From assembly GCF_009687885.1 (NCBI RefSeq), contig NZ_BLAF01000049.1, positions 1-64,000 on the forward strand: 64,000 bases of DNA. Direction: 5' to 3'. Of the stretch, positions 1 to 15,700 are shown piece by piece. This DNA comes from Acrocarpospora pleiomorpha (lineage in GTDB: Bacteria; Actinomycetota; Actinomycetes; Streptosporangiales; Streptosporangiaceae). Positions within the stretch are counted from its first letter, which is position 1; each line of letters starts with the position of its first letter. Under the pieces are notes generated by a model. It had not been told where the DNA came from. It saw only the letters and a list, made by a program, of their open reading frames with translations, and searched no databases. Made by a program: the position numbers and the translations under genes.

Positions 1-3000
1 CGCCCATGGCCCGCCCCCGCCCGCCGCCTGATCGCCGGCATCAGCTCATTCGGCATGGGCGGCACCAACTGCCACCTGATCCTCGCCGAACCCCCCGCCT
101 CCGCCGAAGTCCTCGCCTCCGCCGGATTCCTCGCGACCGCTGAACCTTCCGCGTCCGCCGGATCTCTCGCGTCCGCCGGAACCCTCGCGACCCCCGAAGC
201 CTCCGCGTCCGCCGGACCTTCCACGTCCGCCGGAACCCTCGCGTCCGCCGAAGCCTCCGCGTCCGCCGAAGCCTCCGCGACCGCCGAAATCTCCGCGTCC
301 GCCGAAGCCCCCGCGACCGCCGAAACTCCTCGAACTGGGCGTTCCGACACGGGACCGCCCTGGGTGCTCTCCGCGCGGTCGGTCGAGGCGCTTCGGGCGC
401 AGGCCGGACGGCTCCGCGACCGGGTCGCCGGCGAGCCGGCGGTCGGTGTCGCCGATGTGGCCCTCTCGCTGGTACGGACCCGGGCGAGCTTCGAGCATCG
501 GGCGGTCGTCCTGGGGGAGCGTCGCCGGGAAGGGCTTGACGCGTTCGCCGGTGGGCGGCCTGATGACCGTTGGCGGGAAGGGCTTGACGCGCTTGCTGGT
601 GGGCGGCCCGACGACCGCCGCTGGGAAGCGCTCGACGCCTTCGCTGGTGGGCGGCCCGACGACTCGGTGGTGAGCGGGTCTGTCATCGCCGGTCGGCGGG
701 CGTTCGTCTTTCCCGGGCAGGGGTCGCAGTGGGCGGGGATGGCCGCCGAGTTGCTCGACGGGTCGCTGGAGTTCGCCGCGCTGATCGGGTCATGCGACGC
801 GGCGCTCGCACCGTTCGTCGATTACTCCGTCCTCGATGTTCTGCGTGGTGCGCCAGGCGCGCCCGGGTTGGACCGGGTCGATGTGGTGCAGCCGGCGCTT
901 TGGGCGGTCATGGTGTCGCTCGCCGGGCTGTGGCGGGCGCGCGGGGTCGAACCCGACCTGGTCCTCGGGCACTCGCAGGGCGAGATCGCCGCGGCCACCG
1001 TCGCAGGGGCGCTGAGCCTGGCGGACGGCGCGCGGGTGGTGGCCCTGCGCAGCCGGGCCATCGCGGGGATCGCCGGACGCGGTGGCATGATGTCGATCGC
1101 CGCACCGCTCGATGTCGTCGAAGCGGCAGTCCGGCCGCTGGCGCCGCAGGTGGGCGTGGCCGCGTTCAACGGCCCGCGCTCAGCGGTGGTGTCGGGACCC
1201 CGCGCGGCGCTCGCCGAGCTGGGGGAGCGGCTCGTCGCCGACGGGCACCGGGTCAAGCTGCTGCCGGTCGACTACGCGTCCCATTCGGCTGAGGTCGAGG
1301 GCATTCGCGATGAGGTCATCGCCGCGCTGGAGCCGATCCGGCCGGTTAGCGTTCCGACGCCGTTCGTCTCCACTCTCACCGGCGAGCCGCTGGACACGGC
1401 CGGGCTCGACGCCGAGTACTGGTATCGCAGCCTGCGGCAGCCGGTCCGGTTCGCGCAGGCCACCCGGCGGGCGCTGGACCTGGGCACCGGCCTGTTCATC
1501 GAATGCAGCCCGCATCCCGTGCTCGGCACCGGCGTCGCCGAGACGGCCGAGGCCGCGGAACTGGACGTCGCGGTCGTCGGGACGCTGCGGCGCGGCGACG
1601 GCGGGCCGGAGCGTTTCACGCGGTCGCTGGCGGAGGCGTACACGTTCGGGGCGCCCGTCGACTGGGACATCCCGGCCGCACGGCTGATCGACCTGCCGAC
1701 CTATCCGTTCCAGCGCCGCCAGTTCGGCCAGGCCGCGCTCGTGTCCCGTTCCCCCTCGACGCCGGTCCCGGCGGGCACCGGTGACGCGCCGACCGGTCTG
1801 TCCCGGAGGGAGATCCGCGAGCTGGTCCTCGGCACCGCCGCTAGTGTGCTCGGGCATCAGGACGGTGCGGGCGTCGAGCCGTACCGGACATTCAAGGATC
1901 TTGGATTTGAGTCGGCGGCGGCGGAGGATCTGCGGGCCAGGTTGCGAGCCGCGACCGGGCTGCGGCTGCCCACCGGGCTGCTGTTCGATCACCCGACGCC
2001 GGATCGGCTCGCCGATCACCTGTACACGCTGACCAGCGGCGGCCCGGCCGAGGCGGCTCCGGTGGAGCGGACCCAGGTCGACGGCGACCCCATCGTGGTC
2101 GTCGCGATGGGCTGCCGCTACCCCGGCGGCGTGACGACTCCCGAGGAGCTGTGGCAGCTCGTCCGGACCGGCACCGACGCCATCGGGGAGTTTCCCGAGG
2201 ATCGCGGCTGGGACCTCGACGCGCTGTCGGGCACCAGCGACACCCGGTACGGCGGGTTCCTCACCGGCGCGGACCGGTTCGATGCCGGATTCTTCGGGAT
2301 CAGCCCCCGCGAAGCGGCCGCCATGGACCCCCAGCAGCGGCTGCTGATGGAGATCGCCTGGGAGACCGTCGAACGCGCCGGCCTGGACCCGGTCACGCTC
2401 AGCGGCACCCCCACTGGCGTGTTCGTCGGCGCGATGGCCTCCGACTACGGCCCGCGCCTGCACCAGCCCACCGGCGTCGCCGACGGCCACCTGCTGACCG
2501 GCACCGCGCTCAGCGTCGCGTCCGGCCGGATCGCGTACGCGCTGGGACTGCGCGGCCCGGCGATCACCGTCGACACGGCGTGCTCGTCCTCGCTGGTCGC
2601 GATCGTGCTGGCCATGCAGGCGCTGCGGCGCGGCGAGTGCTCGCTGGCGCTGGCCGGGGGAGCCACCGTGATGTCCAGCCCTGGGCTGTTCGTCGAGTTC
2701 AGCCGGCAGAGCGGGCTCGCCGCCGACGGCCGCTGCAAGGCGTTCTCGGCTCAGGCGGACGGCACCGGCTGGGGCGAGGGAGCGGGCCTGCTCCTGCTCG
2801 AACGGCAGTCCGACGCGGTCCGGCACGGGCACCCGATCCTGGCCGTCCTGCGCGGCGGCGCGGTCAACCAGGACGGCGCGAGCAACGGCCTCACCGCCCC
2901 GAGCGGCCAGGCCCAGCAGGACGTGATCCGCCAGGCCCTCGCCGACGCTCAGGTGCCCGCCACCGAGGTCGACGTGGTCGAGGCCCACGGCACCGGGACC

Positions 3001-6000
3001 CGCCTCGGCGACCCGATCGAAGCCGAATCGATCATCGCCGCGTACGGCGCCGGCCGCGATCCCGAGCGCCCGGTCTGGCTCGGCTCCCTGAAATCCAACG
3101 TCGGCCACACCCAGGCCGCCGCCGGAGTCGGCGGCGTGATCAAAATGATCAAGTCGCTGGAGCACCGCACGCTCCCGCCAACCATGCACGCCGACGAGCC
3201 CAGCGCTCAGGTCGACTGGTCCGCCGGTCAGGTTCGCCTCCTCACCGAACCTGTCGACCTCCCCCCGGACCGCCCGCTCCGAGCGGCCGTCTCCAGCTTC
3301 GGCATCAGCGGCACCAACGCCCACGTCATCCTGGAACGCCCGGTCGCCACAAGCGGGGAGCAGCCGAACGGTTCCGGCTCCGCGCTGGTCTGGGTGCTGT
3401 CGGCGAAGACCGAGGCGGCGCTCCGGGATCACGCTGTGCGGCTCGGTGCGTTCGCCGAGGGTGCGGCTGAGGGGGATCTCCCAGCCGCCGGGCGGATGTT
3501 GTCGCGGCGGGCGAGCTTCGCGAACCGGGCTGTCGTGGTCGCGCGGGATCGGGCGGAACTGCTCGCCGGGCTGGCCGCAGTCGCCGCCGGAGCGCCGCAC
3601 GGAGCCGTGGTGACGGGGGCCGCCGGTGCCGAGGTGCGGCCGGTGTTCGTGTTCCCCGGGCAAGGGTCGCAGTGGGCCGGGATGGCCGTCGAGCTGCTTG
3701 AATCCAGTGACGTGTTCCGCACACACCTGACCCGATGCGCGGACGCGCTCGCGCCGTACGTCGGCTGGTCGGTGGCGGACGTGCTGCGGGAAGCCGAAGG
3801 GGCGCCGAAGCTCGAAGGGTCCGACGTCATCCAGCCGGTGCTGTTCGCGGTCATGGTGTCGCTGGCCGAGTTGTGGCGGTCGGTGGGGGTCGATCCCACG
3901 GCCGTGGTCGGGCATTCGCAGGGGGAGATCACCGCGGCGTGCGTCGCGGGGGCGCTGTCGCTGGCGGACGCGGCGAAGATCGTGGCGCTGCGGAGCAAGG
4001 CGCTGATGAAGCTGGGCGGCACCGGCGGGATGCTCGCCGTGTCACTGCCGGCCGAGCGGATCGACCTGGCGCGCTGGGAAGGCCGGCTGTGGCCTGCCGT
4101 GTACAGCGGCCCGGCCGACACGGTCATCGCCGGTGATCTGGACGCGCTGGCCGAGTACGCGGCGGCCTGCGGAGAGGGCGTGCGGACCCGGCCGGTCGCG
4201 ATCGACTACGCCGCGCACACCCCGCACATCGAGGCGCTGCGCGATGAGCTGCTCGCCACGCTCGGCGACATCACGCCGCGCCAGACCGGGGTCGCGTTCT
4301 GCTCGGCCCGCGACGGCGCGTTCCTCGACCCCGCCGAGCTCACCGCCGACTACTGGTTCACCAGCCTCCGCACCCCGGTCCGCTTCCAGCAGGCCATCGA
4401 GGCGTTCGACGGCACCCCGGTCTTCATCGAGGCCAGCCCGCATCCCGTGCTGACCGGGCATGTCCAGGACACCCTGGCGGCCACGGGCAGGCCGGGCGGT
4501 GCCACCGGCACGCTCCGGCGCGGTCAGGGCGGCAGCCTGCGGTTCCTGATGGCCGTCGCCCAGGCGTACGTGCTGGGCGCGGGCATCGACTGGGCCGCCG
4601 CGCTCGCCGACGGGCCGGGCCACCACGTCGACCTGCCCACGTATCCGTTCGAGCGCAGCCGCTACTGGATCGACGGCGACGCTCCGGCGGGCCTGCTCGG
4701 TGCGGTCATCCCGCTGGCCGGAGAGGACGGATTCCTGCTCAGCGGGCGGCTGTCGCGCGGTGGCCAGCCCTGGCTGGGCGATCACGTCGTCGACGGCGAG
4801 GCGATCCTGCCGGGCACGGCGTTCGTGGAGTTCGCGCTGGCGGCCGCCACCGCGGCGGGCTGCGACGAGGTCGAGGAGCTGACCCTCGAAGCGCCGCTGC
4901 CGCTGCGCGGCGCGTGGTCGGTCGACGTCCAGGTCGCCGTCGCCCGTGCCGATGAGCAGGGTCGTCGCGCGTTCACCGTGCACGCCCGCCCGGCAGGCGA
5001 CATCTCGTGGACCCGGCACGCGGCGGGCACGCTCGCGATCTCGGCTCCCGTCGCCGAAGACCGGCTGGCCTGGCCGCCCGGCGAGCCCGTCGACATCGCC
5101 GACGCCTACCAGCGGCTGGCCGACCACGGCTACCAGTACGGCCCCGCCTTCCAGGGACTGCGCGCCGCCTGGCGCTCCGGCGAGGACACCTACGTAGAGG
5201 TGTCGCTGCCCGAGCCGCTGCGCGCGGACCGGTTCACGCTGCACCCGGCGCTGCTGGACGCGGCACTCCACCTCCTCGTCCTGGACGCCGCCGACGCGGC
5301 GCGCGACCCCGGCACGCTGCTGCTGCCCTTCTCCTGGAGCGGCGTACGGGCGTCCGCCCAGGGCGCGGACTCCCTCCGGGTGCACCTGTCCGGTGACTCG
5401 CTGGCGATCTACGACGGCGCCGGGTTCAAGATCGCCGAAGCCGACGCGCTGCACCTGCGCGGGGTGGCGCGCGGCGCGGCGCGGCCTGCCGCGGAGGCGT
5501 ACGGGCTCGACTGGATCGACCTGGCGCTGCCGCCCGCCGACCTGACCGGTCAGCGCTGGGCCCTCGTCGGGTATGACGAGTTCACCGATGAGATCGGCGC
5601 GGCGCTGGACAGGACCGGGGTGACCGCCCCGCGCTACTACGACCTCGCATCCCTGGTCGAGATGTCCACCGGCGACGTGCCGGCCACCGTGCTGGTGCCG
5701 TGCCTGCCGGCTGACGACGACCTCCCGTACGACGCGCACGACGGCATGTACCAGGCGCTCAACCTCATCCAGGCCTGGGTGGGCGACGAGCGGTTCGCCG
5801 GGTCGCGGCTGGTGTTCGTCACCCGGGCGGCGCGGAGCTCACCGGCGGGCGGCGCGGTCTGGGGCCTCGTGCGCTCCGCGCAGTCCGAACATCCGGGGCG
5901 ATTTGTCCTACTTGATGTGGATGAAGGGTCCAACGCGTGGGGCGTGGCCGCAGCGGCGGTGGGGGCGGGCGAAACGCAGCTCGAGATGCGCGACGGCGCG

Positions 6001-7411
6001 GTCCTGGCAGCGCGCCTGACCCGTCAGACCATCGCGAAGCAGGGTGACCTGGGCGCGGGCACCGTGCTTGTCACCGGCGGCACCGGCGGGCTTGGCATGC
6101 TGGTTGCCCGGCGGCTGGTCGAGCGGCACGGCGTACAGGACCTGCTGCTGGTCTCCCGGAGCGGTCCCGGCGCTCCCGGCGCGGCGGAACTACGCGCTGA
6201 CCTGGAAGCCCAGGGAGCGCGCGTGACCATCGCCGCCTGCGACGTGTCCGACCGCACCCAGTTGGCCGCCCTCCTCGCCGGCCACCCGGTCACCGCCGTC
6301 ATCCACACCGCCGCCGTCCTGGACGACGCCACCGTCGAAGGCATGTCGGCCGAGCGCCTGGACACCGTGTTCGCGCCGAAGGCCGACGCCGCCTGGCACC
6401 TGCACGAACTAACGGACGCGACCACGTTCCTGATGTTCTCCTCGGTCGCGGGCGTGCTCGGCAACCCCGGCCAGGGCAACTACGCCGCCGCGAACGCCTT
6501 CCTGGACTCGCTCGCCGCGCACCGCCACGCCATGAACCTCCCGGCGGTCTCCGTCGCCTGGGGCCTCTGGGACAGCGAATCGGGCATGTCCGGCGCGCTG
6601 TCGGACGCCGACACGGCCCGCCTGGCCCGCACCGGCATCGCCCCGATGAGCGCCGAGCAAGGTCTGGAGCTCTTCGACGCGGCCCTGACCACCCAGGCCC
6701 CCCTCCTGGTGGCGGCGACCTGGGACACCGCCGGGCTCCGCGCCAGGGCGGCGGCCGGCGAGCTGCCCCCGCCCCTGCGCGGCCTGGTCCGCGCCCCGCG
6801 CCGGACAGCCGAGAAGGCCGGCGCGAAAGCGACCGCGATGGCCGGCCTGGCCGAGCGCCTCGCCCACCTCGCCCCGGCCGACGCCCAAGCCCACCTGCTC
6901 GACGTCGTCCGCTCGCACGTCGGCGCCGTCCTGGCGCACGGCAGCGCGAGCAGCATCGGCGTCGATCGCGCCTTCAACGAACTCGGCTTCGACTCCCTCA
7001 CGGGGGTCGAGCTGCGCAACCGGCTCAACGCCGACACGGGGCTGCGGCTCCCGGCCACGCTGGTGTTCGACCACCCCACCATCGCGACCCTCACCGACCA
7101 CCTGTTCCGCGCCCTGGCGCCCGCCGCGCCCTCCGCGGAAGACACCCTGCGCGGCGCGCTGGAGCAGGTCGAATCCATGGTCGCCGCCGCCAACGGCGAC
7201 GGGGACGCCCTTCGCGGCAAGCTCGTCGCGATTCTGCAGAGCGGTCTGGAAACCTTCGGGGCCGCCACGATCACCAGGTTCCGCGCGAGCCCGAGCGGCA
7301 CCACGGACGCGGCGGAGAAACTCAGCTCCGCCTCGGACGAGGAGATCTTCGCCTTGCTCGACGACCGAACCAAGGCGTCACCCCTGAGGTCCTCACTGGA
7401 AAGGTCCGGTC

Positions 7412-7422
<11 letters not shown>
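1..7422 (+). CDS. Modular type I PKS, two modules, 5'-truncated: (KS)-AT-ACP / KS-AT-DH-KR-ACP
   Basis: Polyketide chain-extension subunit. The frame is open from base 1, and the ATG at 55 is internal: it lies in the GMGGTN motif that closes a KS, so most of the first KS is off the left edge. Counting residues from that ATG: KS tail 1-12; a Ser/Ala-rich repeat linker to about 90; AT1 (GQGSQW near 218, GHSQG near 305, YASH near 407, a methylmalonyl signature); ACP1 with the variant motif GFES (Ser620); KS2 (DTACSSS, Cys843; HGTGT); AT2 (GHSQG near 1286 and YAAH, probably methylmalonyl); DH with HxxxGxxxxP near 1577; KR (TGGTGGLG near 2005, LDD motif, so B-type; NYAAAN); ACP2 (GFDS near 2314). 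The C-terminus (SASDEEIFAL) is a docking helix that matches the next protein's N-terminal coiled coil. Module 1 has no reductive domains, so it is either a loading or a keto-retaining module. Which one cannot be decided without the missing KS. It overlaps the next gene by 11 bases. Confidence 0.95.
91..324 (+). repeat. In-frame 18-bp tandem repeat, 13 units, KS-AT linker of first PKS
   Basis: Thirteen head-to-tail 18-base units with the pattern (T/G)CC TCC GCG (T/A)CC GCC GA(A/G) encode six-residue blocks such as ASASAE and TLASAG. The array lies between the KS end and the AT. The normal KS-AT linker here is a folded adaptor, so the Ser/Ala stretch reads as an inserted flexible spacer. Units differ by a few bases, with no frame disruption. 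Confidence 0.9.
529..672 (+). repeat. In-frame 48-bp tandem repeat, 3 units, before AT1 of first PKS
   Basis: Three 48-base units each encode a 16-residue block based on E-(G/A)-LDA-(F/L)-AGGRPDD plus three variable residues. They lie just before the AT1 core (FPGQGSQW). The first copy equals the usual end of the KS-AT adaptor (a stretch reading R-E-x-L-D-A-F-A-x-G in related proteins). The other two copies look like duplications of that native segment. Confidence 0.9.
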
Positions 7423-12763
<5,341 letters not shown>

Positions 12764-12796
12764 CCCGTGGCTCTCGAGAGTGGAAAGGCGGGACCG

Positions 12797-15700
12797 ATGA
12801 GTACTGAGGACAGACTCCGCGACTACCTCAAGCGCGCGATGGTCGAGCTCGAGGACACCCGCGAGCACCTCGCGGAACTGGAGGAGCGCCGGCACGAACC
12901 CATCGCGATCGTCGGCATGGCCTGCCGCTACCCCGGCGGGGTGACCAGCCCCGAGGAGCTGTGGGACCTGGTGGCCGGCGGCGTGGACGCCATCGGCGAG
13001 TTCCCCGCCGACCGGGGCTGGGCCACCGACCTGTACGACCCTGACCCGGACGCCGCGGGCAAGTCGTACACCCGCCATGGCGGATTCCTGTACGACGCCG
13101 CCGACTTCGACGCCGCGTTCTTCGGGATGAGCCCGCGCAGCGCGCTGGCCACCGACCCGCAGCACCGGCTCGTGCTGGAATCGTCGTGGGAGGCGTTCGA
13201 GCGGGCCGGCATCGACCCGGACACGCTGCGCGGCAGCGGCACCGGGGTCTACGTCGGCAACATGTACGAGCACTACGCCAACCGCTTCCTCGGCGTGGTT
13301 CCCGGCGCGGTCGAAGGGACGCTGTTCACCTCCAGCGCGTCGAGTGTGCTGTCAGGGCGGGTGTCGTACACGTTCGGGCTTGAAGGCCCGTCCATCTCGG
13401 TGGACACGGCCTGCTCGTCCTCGCTGGTGGCGTTGCATCTGGCGGTGCAGGCGCTGCGGCGCGGCGAGTGCGCGATGGCGCTCGCGGGGGGCGTCACCGT
13501 GATGGCCTCGGCGGAGCCGTTCATCGAGTTCTCCCGGCAGCGGGCGATCTCCGCCGACGGCCGCTGCAAGTCCTTCAGCTCGACCGCCGACGGCGCGGCC
13601 TGGGCCGAGGGCGTCGGCATGCTCGTGCTGGAACGCCTGTCGGACGCGCGGCGGAACGGCCGGAAGATCCTTGCGGTGGTGCGCGGCTCGGCCGTCAATC
13701 AGGACGGCGCGAGCAACGGCATGACCGCGCCCAACGGCCCCGCCCAGGAGCGGGTCGTGCTGCAGGCGCTCGCCGACGCGCGGCTCGACACCCGCGATGT
13801 GGATGTCGTCGAGGCGCACGGTACCGGCACCCGGCTCGGCGACCCGATCGAGGCCCAGGCCCTGCTCGCCACCTACGGCCGGAGCCGATCCGCCGACCGG
13901 CCGCTCTGGCTCGGCTCGGTGAAGTCGAACATCGGGCACACCCAGGCCGCCGCCGGAGTGGCCGGCGTGATCAAGATGATCAAGGCGCTGGAGCACCGGA
14001 CCCTGCCGGTGACCCTGCACGTGGCGGAGCCGACGCCGCATGTGGACTGGTCGTCGGGCGGGGTGCGGGTGCTCACCGAGACGGTCCCGCTGCCCGCCGG
14101 CCGTACGGTGCGGGCGGGCGTGTCAAGTTTCGGGATCAGCGGCACGAACGCGCACGTCATCCTGGAGGAAGCACCCGAGACCGAGACGCCGGCCGAGGAG
14201 AGGACAGGCGATCGCCTCATCTGGGTGCTCTCCGCGAAGTCCGCCGCCTCCCTGCGCGGCCAGGCCGCCCGGCTGAGCGCATACGCCGGGAGCGCCCCCG
14301 AAGCCGACCTCGCCGCCGCCGGCCGCGTCCTGGCCCGCCGCTCCGGCTTCCCCCACCGCGCCGTCGTCACCGCCGCCGACCGCGCCGAACTGGTCGCCGG
14401 TCTGGCCGCCCTCGCCGACGGCGCCCAGCACCCCGCGGTCGTGACCGGGGTCGCTCCCGCCGACGTGCGGACGGTGTTCGTCTTCCCCGGGCAGGGCTCC
14501 CAGTGGGCCGGCATGGCGGTCGACCTGCTCGACTCCAACGAGGCGTTCCGGGCGCAGATGCAGCGCTGCGAGAAGGCCCTGCGCCCGTACACCGGCTGGT
14601 CGGTCACCGGCGTGCTCCGCGGGGACGAGGGGGCGCCGGAGCTCGACGGGACCGACGTCATCCAGCCGGTCCTGTTCGCGGTGATGGTCTCGCTGGCCGC
14701 GGTGTGGCGCTCGCTCGGCGTCGAGCCCGCGGCCGTGGTCGGCCACTCGCAGGGCGAGATCACCGCCGCCTGCGTGGCGGGCGCGCTCTCCCTGGAGGAC
14801 GCCGCGAAGATCGTCGCGCTGCGCAGCGCGGCCCTGGTCAAGCTCAGCGGCACCGGCGGCATGCTCGCCGTGTCGCTCCCCGCCGACCAGGTCCGCGAGC
14901 TGCTGGAGTCGTGGCGGGATCGGATCTGGATCGCGGTGCGCAGCGGCCCCGCCAGCTGCGTCGTGGCCGGTGACGCGGACGCGCTGGACGGGTTCACCGC
15001 CGCCCACGCCGATAGCGTCCAGATCCGCAGGATCGCGGTCGACTACGCCTCGCACACCCCGCACATCGAAGCGCTCCGCGCGGAACTGCTGGCCGCCCTG
15101 GACGGGGTCGCCCCCCGCCCGACCGACATCGCGTTCAGCTCCGCGCACCGGGGCGAGTTCATCGACACCGCCGAGCTGACCACCGCCTACTGGTACGAGA
15201 GCCTCCGCAACCCGGTCCTGATCGAACCGGCCGTCACCGCCTTCGCGAGCCCGGGCACGCCGCTGTTCGTCGAGGTCAGCCCGCATCCGGTGCTCGGCCA
15301 CGACCTGCGGGAGATCTGCGAGTCCGCCGGGATCACGGCGGGCGTCGCCGCGACCCTGCGCCGGGACGCGGGCGACTGGCAGCGGTTCCAGGCCGCGCTG
15401 GCCGGGGCGTACGTGCTCGGCGCCGAGGTCGACTGGACCGCCGCCGTCGGACCCGGGCCCGACCGGCACGTGGACCTGCCGACGTACGCGTTCGAGCGCC
15501 GCCGCTACTGGCTGGGCGATGCCGAACGGGCCGGGATCACGCCCGCCGGGATCGACGGCTCCGGCCACCCGCTGCTCACCGCCGTGGTGCCGATGGCCGA
15601 CGGCGGCTTCCTGCTCGCCGGGGAGCTCGGCGCGGCGACCTGGCTGGCCGACCACGCCGTGGACGGCGGCGTGCTGCTGCCGGGCGCGGCCTTCGTCGAG

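Noticed and set aside
1180..3915. Long open frame on the minus strand (about 911 codons) opposite the first PKS
   Set aside because: Antisense shadow of a high-GC gene. The translation is Arg/Gly/Pro-rich with no domain, and the plus-strand frame has clear PKS domains throughout.
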